Shown here one piece after another: positions 25,788 through 37,095 of a DNA stretch of 64,000 nt. The stretch spans positions 1,657,116-1,721,115 of the forward strand of contig NC_051121.1 of assembly GCF_014839805.1 (NCBI RefSeq), given 5' to 3'. The notes beneath the pieces are model-generated. The model made no database searches and was not told the DNA's origin. It was given only the letters and a program-made list of their open reading frames with translations. This DNA is from Manduca sexta. Its lineage: Eukaryota; Arthropoda; Insecta; Lepidoptera; Sphingidae. Within the stretch, counting starts at the first letter, position 1, and each line of letters opens with the position of its first letter. The position numbers and the translations under genes were made by a program.

Positions 25788-25823
25788 TGTCAAGTTGACG
25801 TGTGACAGCTGTCAAACTTGACA
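25788..25823. promoter_or_regulatory. nested palindrome of TGTCA/TGACA motifs
   Basis: TGTCAAGTT at 25788-25796 pairs with AACTTGACA at 25815-25823. Inside lies the perfect palindrome TGACAGCTGTCA (25803-25814). Clusters like this can bind dimeric factors, but no promoter was found, so the role is only a guess. Confidence 0.35.
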
Positions 25824-25989
25824 GTTGACATTTGTGTACGGACAGACACTTCTGTTTCCCTTTTTCTCATTATAGCTTTTAACATAAGATCACACGAATT
25901 TATAAAAATAAATAATAAGTTTTAACAAAACATTTTTTTTAATTAACCACGACATTACAAATTTCTATAAAGATATGGTCTCAATATCG

Positions 25990-26312
25990 ATATAATATGA
26001 ACTACGTACTAGCTTTGGCGTTCCGAACATTCACTGTGTTCAAATGATTTGAACTGATATCCATTCAAACTGACTTTAGTATGGTCAATATTGACAGCTT
26101 GTGGTTGTGTACGGAGTGACGCTCATGATATAAAAACTCGAGTCTAAGTGTAAACCTGGATTTGAATAAAAAATATTAGTCAAATAAGTAAAATTATTTG
26201 TTGTTCAAGTGCATAAATAGGTTATAATAGTGACGTTTTGGTTGCCATTTTGGATCAGATTTTGAACAAATAGTTTATATGGACGTTCGTGTCTGTAGAA
26301 TATGCGCCAATT
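25990..26312 (+). repeat. repeat family G, copy 2
   Basis: Same order as copy 1: TGGCGTTCCGAACA, GACTTTAGTATGGTCAATAT, TGTGTACGGAGTGACGC, AACAAATAGTTTATATGG. Confidence 0.75.
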
Positions 26313-27960
26313 AATGTACTGTCATAGAAAATCTTTGTGAAGGGGTTCTTCTAAAGGTGTTTGAGAAACTAGATGTCCTTTACAATCCTTGTCTCTCTGT
26401 CTACACAAACCATTGTTCCTGACTGTAATTAGAGTTTGAAATTTGAATTCACAGTGTTTGTATTACTGCGTGGTGGCAGACATGGACAAAAGCATTGATC
26501 GTAATTCTCAATCAAACCTTGCCTTGCCTTTCTGCTTTAAAGTGAATACAATTTAACTAAATTATCTATTGTCATACAATTGCAATTCGCTTGGTTAGTT
26601 GCAACTAACGATTAAACGTAGTTGCAAAGTGACGTCACAACAGAAAATAAAGTAACTCACTCAAAAAACGTATTCCCAAAACGGATCTGAACAAGGTAAC
26701 GAGTGCACGCAGCCTGCACATCACAACGCCATCGGGACAATTACAACTTATCACAATTTATAACAAAACGGAACGTGACTTCAAAACGGCACGATTTACT
26801 CGCATGAATGAAACGTTCATTGCAGAACAGTCAACGGAATATCACCCTTATGAACTCTATGTATATCAGATAGGGGATTATATTCATAAAGTGTGAACGA
26901 ATAAAGTCTACAATCGCGTCAAATGGCTGTAACTTTGAACTTTTTTGAATTTGGAATTGTTGGAAAATCCTCAAAGTAATGAGTCATCGTCGAAGCGGGT
27001 TGAGCGGTAAGGGGCGGGGTCCATTGGCGCCATTAAACGTCGCGTATTACCCGCTAATCACGTGTGGACGGTAAATTAATTTTATTGAGGTTTTGCGTTC
27101 GTATTTTCGGGTGTCGGTGGTGGCTAATTAACATTGTTTGTTTACGTGGGCCATGTTTATCAGAATGTGTTAATTTCGAATGTTCTGGAATTTAAATGCG
27201 TCATTCCATCTCCAAATGCCATGAATGAAATAGGAAATCATGGTAAAGGTTTCTATGAATTCTGGTAGGGTATAAGTTTAGTTAAATGGTAAAATGTAAA
27301 TTATAAGGTACGTAGGTGGCAATATGTGACTGAGATATTTTGTCTCTACCGTCGAAAATTGACTAATAGAGCGATGTAACTGTTAACCAAAAATTTTATT
27401 TTTTAGGTAAAATTTTATGACATCAAAATTTTTTGACCAAATATTTGAGCAGTAACAGCGGCAGATAACTATTTTTTTGGTATTACAAAATTGTGGTGTT
27501 GAAACAGTATTGTTTACCATAAGGCAAAACTAGCTAGTCAATTGTATAAAAACGCATATTTAACTAAAAACACGCAAAAGTAATGATGTTTATGCCTTAT
27601 TCTCCGAACGATCAATGCTTTTTAATTTCAGACTATAAACCGCTTACTGTGGCTTATTACTGAGTCCAAACATTGTAAATTGCGATTTTCATGTACAAAA
27701 TGTTGGCCTAGTTCTTATTCTCCAGGGAGCTTAACGGGATTCTTAATCACACAATGTTCTAATTTTTTTTTCTTATTACGTACTTTGTCCATAACCCTTT
27801 ATAATAAATGTTCATGTTTAAAATATTGCATCCTAGGCTTAAGGTCGGATTTCAGTTTGAGCATTGCTTTAAGTTCTTATGACACTATACCTAGTCTTGC
27901 CATAAATATTGTAATAAAGAAAAAAGAAAATTGTTAACTGCAAATAACATTTATTACTTT
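26313..27960. other. non-coding stretch left of the mariner
   Basis: No gene was supported. A moderately GC-rich patch at 26995-27130, with a CACGTG E-box, could be regulatory but has no adjoining exon. Confidence 0.35.
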
Positions 27961-29202
27961 TACAGTGTGTCAGTTTAATACATAAATATAAAACAATTAA
28001 AAATATAAAAAGCTTATTCGAAGTGGTCTCCATTGGCTGCAATACAGTCCTTTAAACGATGAGGCCAGTTATCAATAGAAGCACGCACTCTTTCCATGGG
28101 AAAATTCTTCACTGCCAATCGTATAGATTGTTTTAGGGACTCAAATTATCATGGCGTTTAGAGCAAGCTGTACTCTCTAAAACTGACCACAAATCATAAT
28201 CCAGCGGATTAAGATCGGGACTAGACGACGGCCAGTCTTCAGCTCTGATGAAGTCCGAAACGTTCGATTCCAACCAAGACTGCGTGGACCGAGCTTTATG
28301 ACCCGGCGCCGAGTCTTGCTGGAAGGACCATACTTGGTTATTGAACATGGTGATGTTAAGGGGCTTAACTACCTTCTCAAGAATGGTATCTTGATACACT
28401 TGTGCCGATGTTTTGATACCTTTTTCACAAAAATATGGCTCAGTCACTCCTTCATAGCTAACACCCCACCAAACCATCACTGAAGTCGGATAATGTCCAC
28501 GTTGCACTCTGTCGACTAATTGGGAAGCTTCCTTAGAGCTTTGAGCATAAATACGGTCATTTTGTTTGTTAAAATGTTGCTCAATTGTAAAAATTTTCTC
28601 ATCCGTAAACAAAATTTTTCTGTGACCTCCCTTTGCGTACCGCTTCAGTAGTTGTTTCGATTTTACCACCCTATTCTTCTTTAAATTATCAGTTAAGAAA
28701 TGGCCAGTGCGTCTCTTATAGGCTGCAAGTCCTAAGTCATCTTTTAAAATACGCGACATGGTTCTAGGTGCTATCTTCATTTCCCGAGATAAAATCTTTT
28801 GCTTTCGGACAGGATTTCTTCGAATTCTTTCCCTTACTGCTTTGACCACCTTTTTCGTACGAACACTACGTGGACGGCCAGATCTTTTCTGTCACAAACA
28901 GAGGAGGTCTCATTGTACCTATTAATAGCCCGGTACACAAACATTTTACTAATACCAAGTGTATGGAGAGTTTTAAAAATTGCATTTGGCTCCATACCTA
29001 CTTTGTGTAATGCTATCACAGCGATTCGGTTCTCTTTATCACCCCACACCATTTTAATATCGCAAAATATTTTACAATGTATTGGCGCCAAAATGAGAAA
29101 ACACAATGAACAATCGTATAAAAATGACAGATTCGAAATTCAAATGTAATATTTTTTTATAATTAAGTGTAACAGTATTTATGGCCAGACTAAGTATTTT
29201 GT
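27961..29202 (-). mobile_element. maT-like mariner element, about 1.24 kb
   Basis: The transposase relic is flanked by weakly matching ends: left TACAGTGTGTCAGTTTAATA then CATAAATA, and right (reverse complement) TACACAAAATACTTAGTCTGG then CATAAATA. Each end meets a TA dinucleotide, as expected for Tc1/mariner target duplications. The span fits the usual 1.2-1.3 kb. The terminal repeats are diverged, so the exact borders are tentative. Confidence 0.6.
28014..29052 (-). pseudogene. maT-type (DD37D) mariner transposase, broken by two frameshifts
   Basis: The minus strand encodes a Tc1/mariner transposase. The N terminus (MVWGDKENRIAVIALHKVGM) holds helix-turn-helix DNA-binding segments. A GRP-type linker follows, then the DDE domain: TDEKIF (Asp codon 28601-28603), QQDSAPGH (28313-28315) and PDLNPLDYDLW (28199-28201). 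There are 95 residues between the first two catalytic Asp and 37 between the last two, which is the DD37D signature of the maT family. One base is missing in an A run at 28884-28887, and another near 28138-28142, so the protein is split into three frames. The C-terminal part ends AANGDHFE-stop at 28014. All three catalytic Asp codons survive. The enzyme is dead as written and must once have acted by cut-and-paste in the nucleus. Confidence 0.9.
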
Positions 29203-29497
29203 GTATTTTTTGCGCCAACTACTGAAGCGAAATGATTGCTGTAATGTTAAATAGTTATAAATGAGCGGTTTTTTGGTGTATGGACGATGTACCTTATAGA
29301 GAAAAAAAATTCTTCAAAGGCGGTCATTTGATTGGTCACCGTCACCTATAATATCAAATGAGTGGTCCTCCATTTTTAATTATATTATACTTTCTACACA
29401 AAATTCTTCCTATAATGCTATCTACAAAATGGACTCTAAATACAGTGACCATAATACCCTCAATTCTTTCCCCCGAAACAATAGGCAAAATCTATCT

Positions 29498-29667
29498 AAA
29501 GCTGTTTTCAATAAACAGTCCCAATCTCAATCTTTAATCCGTTTAGCGAAAGAACCAATCAAAATTACTCATTTGTGCGCATGTCAAAAAAACTTTGTTC
29601 TTATTGGTTCATTTTTGAGATAGATTGAAAATGCGATTGGGATCGTTTATTTAAAATGGCGGTTAAA
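29498..29667. mobile_element. TIR element family H, copy 3
   Basis: GCTGTTTTCAATAAACAGTC then CCAATCTCAATC at the left is inverted against GATTGGGATCGTTTATTTAA then AATGGCGGTT at the right. This is the clearest copy. Confidence 0.65.
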
Positions 29668-29739
29668 CGCAGCCATTACCAAGTATTTACCAGAGAGCTA
29701 TCCAAAATCCCGAAAAGTCTTACAAGAGCGCTGCTCTGC

Positions 29740-30190
29740 ATTGACGTATATTTTATAGACACGAACGTCCATATAAACTATTTGTTCAAAATCTAAACTA
29801 AAATGGCAACCAAAACATTACTGTTATAACCTATTTATTCACTTAAACAACAAATAATTTTATTATTTGACTAATATTCTTTATTCACATTCACTATACA
29901 CTTAGACTCGAGTTCTTATATTATGATCGTCCATACATAACCACACGCTGTCAATGTTAAAATCATACTAAAGTCAAGTGTATGGATTGCAGTACAGTTG
30001 AGTCGAACACAATGAGTGTACAGAACGTTAGATCTATTACGTAGTACATATTTATCGATGCTTCTGATAACCACACGCTGTCATTGTAAAATCATGCTAA
30101 AGTCAAGTGTACGGATTGCAGTACAGTTGAGTCGAACACAATGAGTGTACGGAACGCCAGATCTGGTACATAGTACATATATATTAATGG
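29740..30190 (-). repeat. repeat family G, copy 3, with tandem duplication
   Basis: Inverted relative to the other copies. The end segment is present twice in tandem, units 29937-30066 and 30067-30190, each with ACCACACGCTGTCA, GCAGTACAGTTGAGTCGAAC and GTAGTACATA or TAGTACATA. Confidence 0.8.
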
Positions 30191-30468
30191 CTGTGCATGT
30201 CAAAAGCTCTCTATTCCCACTGTTAGTTGAAAATCACCTCTATTGTATACGAATGTAGAGCGTTGCGTAAGTGACGCAGAGGTCGTGACTTTGAGGTTCA
30301 GTAGCGACAGATGTATGTTGTTTAGACCTCTAACAAATGATTTGATATGTAACAGCGTTTCTGATTATTAGGGGGTAAGCAGAGATGCTGGATACCTCAG
30401 TGGCAAAGAGTGACATATTTCAAGTAAAATTTAACTAAAATTGTAACACTATAGAAAATCGAATATAT

Positions 30469-30500
30469 CGCGGCCTATAGGCTGCCGCCCATAGGCCGCG
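30469..30500. repeat. GC-rich hairpin
   Basis: CGCGGCCTAT (30469-30478) and ATAGGCCGCG (30491-30500) are perfect inverted arms around a 12-base loop. It stands out from the AT-rich surroundings. Confidence 0.6.
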
Positions 30501-31024
30501 GCGTATACGGCCTATTTACAAATCCAGGACTACCACGACGTCACTAATTCAAATACGCTTTTATATCGATGAAATAAACACAATGTAATTAAGTTTTCCA
30601 TTTCGAATAAATTAGTTGGAATTAGATTTGCGTTCAATTTAACGAGTGATGCGTCCCCTATCCCCCCGGGAGGTCGCGGGGGAAATGTCTCCGCCTGCCT
30701 CACTGTTGCATGCGTGACGATAATTTATAACTATGGAACAAGATTGGAACAATAGTTTTGTGATTTGTTTTTAAATATTCTCATGTGTTTTTATTTTTTC
30801 ATGAAATTTGCTTAAATCGGTTTATTTTTTATCAGTAATTATAGGTATTATTTTTATTGCTACGTAATTATCATAACAATGCTTGAAAGGCTAAATATTT
30901 TAGCGACAATCGATAAACATTTAAGAAGCGATTTTAACTTTTGATTTTAAAATTCGTAATAATTCAACTATTTATTTTATAAAAATAGTCTTATAATATA
31001 AAAAATGTTTTTGAAATACTAAAC

Positions 31025-31217
31025 CTAGATCAAATGACGCAGAAAATTCTCTTAAATCGAAATATGCCCATAATTCATTTTCGGTATATTTGTTGCTTGT
31101 GATTGCCTTCCAAGCGTCGATAAGTTCTTTGAGATCGTAGACCAACCGCGTAACTATCTCCATATCAGTCGTATCAGAGACACGGAGCCTCCGAGCTTCG
31201 AGGCTCCTGTCCCATGC
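31025..31217 (-). CDS. isolated coding-like exon, product not recognised
   Basis: After acceptor TTTAATGTAG, one frame runs WDRSLEARRLRVSDTTDMEI, then VTRLVYDLKELIDAWKAITS and ENELWAYFDLREFSASFDL, before a weak donor CTAG|GTTTAG. It is 193 bp, 64 codons plus one base. The composition is balanced, with charged amphipathic helices and two Trp, unlike random AT-rich frames nearby. Beyond the proposed donor the reading turns AT-rich (FQKHFLYYKTIFIK) and stops at 30972. A Met at 31163 could instead be an internal start. I do not recognise the protein. It may be a host exon or part of an unfamiliar mobile element; the upstream minus-strand flank (about 31218-31290) looks repeat-like. Confidence 0.35.
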
Positions 31218-31390
31218 CTACATTAAACTAAGAAGGCGCCCAAAAGTTCCCACCGCTTTGAAGGGCCCCAACAAATTTAGATATAGGGCCAATCTATGGA
31301 AAGCTACGCTACTATCGTAGACAAGTTTCTGATCTTATTTTTATGCGAAGGTACGACAATTTCAATGTGATAAATAGTAGCAGCCAAGAC

Positions 31391-31700
31391 TAAGCGGCGA
31401 TAACCTAGTTGGTTGTGGAATGGACTGCCGAGACGAATGTCCGCAGGTTCAAAACCCAAGGACCCACACCTCTGACTTTTCGAAAATTCTATGTGTATTC
31501 TTTGTGAATTATCGCTTGCTTTAACGGTGAAGGAAAACATCGTGAGGAAACCTGTACACCTGAGAAGTTCTCCATAGGAATTTCGACGGTGTGTGAAGTC
31601 TACCAATCCGCACCTTCTTAATCCTTCTCAGTAGTAGAGGAGACCCGTGCCCAACAGTGGGACGGTAAATAATACAGAGCAGATATTATTATTATTATTA
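31391..31700 (+). repeat. SINE family A, full-length
   Basis: TAAGCGGCGATAACCTAGTT to GATATTATTATTATTATTA. AAGACTAAG at 31386-31394 and again at 31700-31708 is a likely target duplication overlapping the SINE start. Confidence 0.85.
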
Positions 31701-31889
31701 AGACTAAGTATTGAATACCAATTTTAGTAAGACGAAGTTTCGAACAGAACATAAGAGAAACTCGCGTATCAAAACAAACACTACGAAAGTTGAAGAATTT
31801 TAATCCCATCTTACCATCTACTTACCGTCAAAACCTTTCTAACAGTTCCAAAGCGATGTGGCGGAATATTCATTACGGTATGCACCAAG

Positions 31890-32030
31890 GTTGCGTCATA
31901 GTGTGGAAGTGTGGGTGGAGTGGTGGGGGGAGGTGGCGCGGCGCCAAGATGTCTGCCGATAGGGCTGACCCCGCGGCCGTTAGGGCTGCTATCGTATTGT
32001 ATGGAACAGGGTTGCCACTCTCCAATTTTG
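31890..32030. promoter_or_regulatory. CpG-rich patch, possible promoter
   Basis: GGTGGCGCGGCGCCAAGATG and GACCCCGCGGCCGTTAGG are strikingly GC-rich for this region. Both strands are briefly open, but no splice-consistent coding exon was found. A promoter or first exon is possible. Confidence 0.25.
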
Positions 32031-32773
32031 TAGTTTGAATTTCAGTGAAACATGCTACGAAGATTTTCTTTGACGTATATTGTAATCTATGGTGAAATAT
32101 GACTAACAATTTATGAGTCAACAATTTTGTTTGGAGCCAATATCTAAGTCTGAATTGGATTTGTGCCTAGGCTCTCCAGTAGTTTGAATAAAAATATCGA
32201 TAGCAAAATCAGTTACATCTCCACCTACCCTTTTGGGTATATAGTCATGATAGTATGTAGCATCTTTTGTTTATAATTTGAATTTCAAGAAAATCTTACT
32301 TCTGTTACATTTTTATTTAAATTATAAAATCGCTTGATACAAACGATGGATATAAACTATATCATCATTATTAAGTTTGAATCACAGACACTGCATTACA
32401 CTTTTAATACTCATTTATAGAAAATCGTGAAGTAAATAATAAATATCCTTGGCTAAGATATATGTATCTATAAAGCCGGTTGCAGACCGAGGGCTAAGCT
32501 AGGTTAGGTAACCTTAGCTCTCATTTTAGTTTACATAGTTTACGGATGCACACTAGTATGATTTTTTTATTTAGGATAACCAACAATAAATAATACTTTG
32601 ACTGTTAAAAATATAATAAGTAACTTAATAATTGCGTAAGCAATACCATTATCCACTGAGTAATATTTTATAAAGTTGTACAAAATAAAAAAGAGTAGTT
32701 GTAAATTTATACAAAGGAATATAAGAAAATAATCACACGAAGATTACCTAGTGAGTTTCTGAAGGGGATTTAC

Positions 32774-33010
32774 TTTTTACAAATGGCCCGGTGACCCTAC
32801 TGTACCTGATAGTAAGAGGAAGGGGGTGAATGTCGACTGACGAGAGATGATTACCCCTTTGACAGACAACACAATTATGCCGGCCTGTTACCGGATATAC
32901 ACAGGCTGATCCCGGAGCGCGACACACATGAGAGCCACTATGGCGATTTTAAACACCTTGTGTAAGGTAGTCGCTATCCGAGCGGATATAAAATACATCC
33001 TGCCATCAGC
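32774..33010 (+). repeat. repeat family B, full-length reference copy
   Basis: It contains the whole order: GTGACCCTACTGTACCTGAT, GACGAGAGATGATTACCCCT, ATTATGCCGGCCTGTTACCG, GGATATACACAGGCTGATCC, CACCTTGTGTAAGG and GAGCGGATATAAAATACATC. Confidence 0.8.
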
Positions 33011-33305
33011 AAACCTGTGCTATGTATTATCTTACATGTAACAGAAAATATTAATAAAAACAATATATTAGCGATGCAAGCTAAACCAGCCTTAGTTTTC
33101 GGTCTACAACCCGCTTAATGTCTTTCAGCCGACTTAGCTATAAAATGTAACCACGAGGAGCGTATCGTAAGCAGTGAAAAGAGGTCATTGACGTAACCCC
33201 GAGGCATACAGAACGGTCGTATATTCCCTCGCATTGGGGGAGTGCAGAGGGTAATCATGACGATTATTTTTTAAGTCACACATATCAATTTTGAATAACA
33301 CACAC

Positions 33306-33428
33306 AAGCGAAATTTGCAAAGAATGCACATATAATATTAGAAAAGTCAGTGGTGCGTGTCCTTGGGTTTTGAATCCTCGGACATTCGTCTTGGTAGTCC
33401 GTTCCACTCACAACTAGGCTATCGCTTA
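33306..33428 (-). repeat. SINE family A, head fragment
   Basis: AGAAAAGTCAGTGGTG, TTGAATCC and GGTAGTCCGTTCCACTCACA then AACTAGGCTATCGCTTA. A LINE tail is inserted at its end. Confidence 0.75.
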
Positions 33429-33432
33429 TAAT

Positions 33433-33558
33433 AATGATTTCTGATGTTTACGCGAATGTTAGACATTAAAATTAAACTATTTTTCGGATTTTATGGCTGT
33501 TTTAATTATTTTAGTATTCTCCCGACGTTTCGAAGACTTTTCAGCCTTCATGGTCACG
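33433..33558 (-). mobile_element. LINE tail family D, inserted beside a SINE
   Basis: It begins AATGATTTCTGATGTTTACG and contains CCCGACGTTTCGAAGACTTT. It is flanked by TATCGCTTATAAT at 33420-33432 and 33559-33571, a 13-bp target duplication. The shared AATGATTTCT end, read on the minus strand, is the element's 3' terminus. Confidence 0.8.
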
Positions 33559-33624
33559 TATCGCTTATAATGATATTAATATGAAATTTGTTTAGTCACC
33601 CATAAACTATTTTACACTTTTTTT

Positions 33625-33905
33625 CCTAGCACGGCCAAGCGACTGCACTGCGCCTGATGGTAAGCATGATGCCGTATAGATAAAGTATCGATTTGCATTG
33701 GCTATCTCATGCCATTTGACACATACATGCCGGCCTACTAAGATGCTTCTTCACGCTACGGCGGCACCCAGGTTTCTGGGAGGCAGGTAAAACGCGCCCA
33801 GGCAAACTATTCGAAAGCCTTATGGTGCAGTAGAGACAGTAGGTAAACCTATGAATTCTGGCCGTGATGGATTTAACCATCAAGCTGAGGCTTCGCTTGC
33901 TAGCA
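33625..33905. repeat. repeat-like segment
   Basis: GCACTGCGCCTGATGGTAAG, ACACATACATGCCGGCC and GGTTTCTGGGAGGCAGGTAA are texts I recall from lepidopteran repeats. No second full copy was seen in this window. Confidence 0.35.
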
Positions 33906-34912
33906 CGCGTGTACACTTAGATCGTAACAAAATTGAACAGTGTAAACACAATCATATTTCTCGTTTAGATTTCACGTAACTCGAAAATAACCTGTATTGA
34001 ACAAACACTGTACACATATTGTTTACTACAAAGTATTTTTCGCGGCTTCTCTTGCTCTTGTATGAAAATCCTTTCCCGTAATGAAATCTCTACAAAGTCA
34101 CTACTCTACAATCATATAAGCAATTGATAATATACACTAAGAGCTGTATTCATAAACCAAACTCACATTTGAGTACGATCTTAAGTAGATATTTAAGGTA
34201 TTGAATTGAAATTTAAAGTGTAAACACCTGGGCTCTCGTTTGGGAGCCACTCGTCAGTCGTCACTGAGTTGGCGCTGCTTAAAAAACAAAACTCACTGTC
34301 AAAATCCGTCACATAGTATGACTTAAGATATCATTTGATCTGTTGTTGATTAAATAGCAACGATGCCGATTTTAAATCAACAGAGTCTCAGCTACTAATG
34401 TACATCGAAGCGAACATGCATTTTATAATATAGTCTTAAATATGTTGTTTATTCAGATTAATGTATTTGGTTATTTATTAGCTTTTGCTCACCGCTTCGC
34501 CCGCGTTTACTTTAGCACTCAATTACCGTAGCGTCCGATTAGTGAAAGAATAACCTGAGCTGAGTGTATCCTGCTGCTTAATGGCAAAAATAGATAGTGA
34601 GACTAAACGGGTTACATTCTGACTCTCACATATGCAAACTCAATTTAACGCTAAAGTATACTCAGTAGGTTATACTCAGAGGAATCACATACGAAAGCGC
34701 AGTTTAACCCGTCGTATTTGTCCATTGAGAGCTCATCGATCTCCCGTAACCCGTGCATTGACACGAGCTCACGAGACGCGCGGTCTCTTATACCCTCGCT
34801 TGTACGACTTCAGTTTTCTCTATAGCTTGTGGTGGGTTAATGATGTTTGTGGCCGATTTAAACAAAATAGAAGGCATTCAAAAGGCAAAAAAGGATGAGA
34901 ATTAGGAACACA

Positions 34913-34989
34913 TCAGTCCGACATTCTATTGGACCCCACTCAACGTATCATCAGGTACTGTGGGGTCACTTTGTCTTTGTCGTATAAAA
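34913..34989 (-). repeat. repeat family B, end fragment
   Basis: GACATTCTATTGGACCCCAC, CATCAGGTACTGTGGGGTCA, then ATAAAAAG. Confidence 0.6.
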
Positions 34990-35370
34990 AGAAAAATAAG
35001 AAAAAGGCACTGACTCCAAAATGGGTAACCTCTGTACCTATATGGGTGATATTGAATTATTTTTCGGTTTTTAGTGGTTTTAAAAGGCGGTTTATTTTTT
35101 TTTTCTTTTTTAAGAATTGATCGATACTAACTTAGATCGCGTGGTGGTTAAAATTAGAGTCCATAAATTCTATTTTTCTGTACTCATCTATATAAACTCT
35201 AATGATACCAATTCTCACGCCTCCGTGAGATATAAGTTTTTCTTTTCGTATACATATATAGAAATAGAAGGTTTGTATAGAGGATGGTGGTGACATGTGA
35301 GGAGAGTTAGGTATTGCTTTGAGTTAAATTATAAAAAAATATATTTTTGAATAATAAATCTATTTTAAGT

Positions 35371-35434
35371 AACAGAGGAGGCCTATGCCTAGCAGTGGGA
35401 TAGTGTACAATACAGGGTTGAATATTATTATTTT
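35371..35434 (+). repeat. SINE family A, 3' tail fragment
   Basis: AACAGAGGAGGCCTATGCCT, AGCAGTGGGATAGTG and ATACAGGGTTGAATATTATT. Confidence 0.6.
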
Positions 35435-35529
35435 AATTTTATTTAGGTATAGTATAAATATTATTTTTAATAACATTTTTCGATTTACAAATGCAGTTTT
35501 TTTTTTTACAATGACACCATTTTAGATAA

Positions 35530-35692
35530 GATATTATATAAGAACTCGGGTCTAAGTGTAAACTTGAATAAATAAAATGATTTGTTCAAGTAAATAAATA
35601 GGTTATAACAGTAAACGTTTTAGTTGCCATTTAGTTCAGATTTTGAACAAATAGTTTATATGGAAGTTCGTGTCTGTAGAATATACGTCAAT
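35530..35692 (+). repeat. repeat family G, partial copy
   Basis: GAACTCGGGTCTAAGTGTAA, AATAAATAGGTTATAACAGT, TGAACAAATAGTTTATATGG and TGTCTGTAGAATATACGTCA. Confidence 0.7.
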
Positions 35693-36518
35693 GCTTCAGC
35701 TTTATATATTATTTGTCGTCATCGAGTTGATTTTTTTAATGGAACGCCAACGCCACCTTATGGCATTCGACAGAATCTTCGCTACACAGCGCACTGAGGA
35801 TGTCAGACGACATCAAGAAGACCGGAAAGCTAGCAGTCAAAGAGAATGACAAGCCTATGAAAAATTAGCAATTCAGCTGGTTTAGATCAAGTGATCGAAT
35901 ATTATTATTGGAGACTAGTGCTGTGGGTGCGTGGAGACTGTCTCGCGTTCCGTAATGGTTTGTGTTGTTGGAATTACAATTATTTTGGGACAAAAACTAC
36001 AACTACTAAAATCTGACTTCGGTTATTGTGATCCGACATATCCCCACATACGCCCACGATACTTAGTAGTAACAAGCTATGGAAGACGATAACGAGCATA
36101 CACCCTGCCTTCCGTTATATTATTATAGATGGGAAACACCATGTTGCATCCATTGTACCTTCACTTCTTCCTAGAAGTACTTAGTATTCTTATAACCATG
36201 ACGTTATTTACTACAGTGCGTCATAACTACTAAATACTTAAACGTTGAATCGCCGTGACCTTTCAGACTGACTTCATGACTCACTACATATTAAATCTAA
36301 AGCAACGTATACTTGAATGGTTTTGTTTTGAAATTTTAGAGTGTAAGAAGCTATGTCCGCGACTTTGTCTGCGTGGAAATCTGAGTGTCACAGAGTTTTT
36401 CAACCACAACACAACCACGCGACCTCTTCAACTGTAGTTATATTTCAGTCAATTTACATAAAACTGTAATGTAATATAAGCCTAAACCTTCCTCAAGAAT
36501 TACACTATCTTTTAGTAA
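35693..36518. other. non-coding stretch
   Basis: No gene or recognisable repeat was seen. Confidence 0.45.
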
Positions 36519-36622
36519 AAATCGTATAAAAATCCGTTCAGTAGATTTTGAGAAAATTGACCACGTACAGACAGACATCTCTGGGAACTTTGTTTTATAC
36601 TATGTATAGATATATTAGTAGG
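36519..36622 (+). mobile_element. RTE-like LINE tail
   Basis: ATAAAAATCCGTTCAGTAGA then TTTTGAGAAAATTG, ACAGACAGACATC and ACTTTGTTTTATACTATGTA. Confidence 0.65.
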
Positions 36623-36849
36623 GAAACAAGATTACTGTCCACCTGATGGTAAGTGGTCTTCGTTGACAGTGTGTGCTAGCAATGAAGGGGCATAGCCAAG
36701 CCATTTCTTAGTTGAAACTGCCTTTATAGGTTGCGCTTGAGGAACACGGTTTGTTCTTAGAGATTTCTTATCTTCTAATCTATAAGCATGGACTCAAGTT
36801 TCTCAAGTATTCAAAATCATTATGAGAGTCCAATAAAAACAAAACAAAT

Positions 36850-37060
36850 AGACATCACGCCTATATCCCCATAGGGGTAGACACAGGTGCAACCAGAGCA
36901 ATTTTTCGCCACATGCCTTCCGTTCCATGTTGTAATTAGACCCATCTATCTTTATATCAGGCACAAATTACAGACTCCGAACTACTACCGGACAGAAAAA
37001 CCGATTATCTCTTTGCCCTAACCGGGATTCGAACCTGGGATCGTAAACTATCTCACGGAG
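36850..37060 (-). repeat. SINE family F, with B box
   Basis: ATCCCAGGTTCGAATCCCGG on the minus strand, then GGAGTCTGTAATTTGTGCC and GTTGCACCTGTGTC. It lies directly beside the 37096-37266 exon, in what would be its downstream intron. Confidence 0.7.
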
Positions 37061-37095
37061 TCAAATGTGTTATATTAAAATGTGTATTGACTGAC

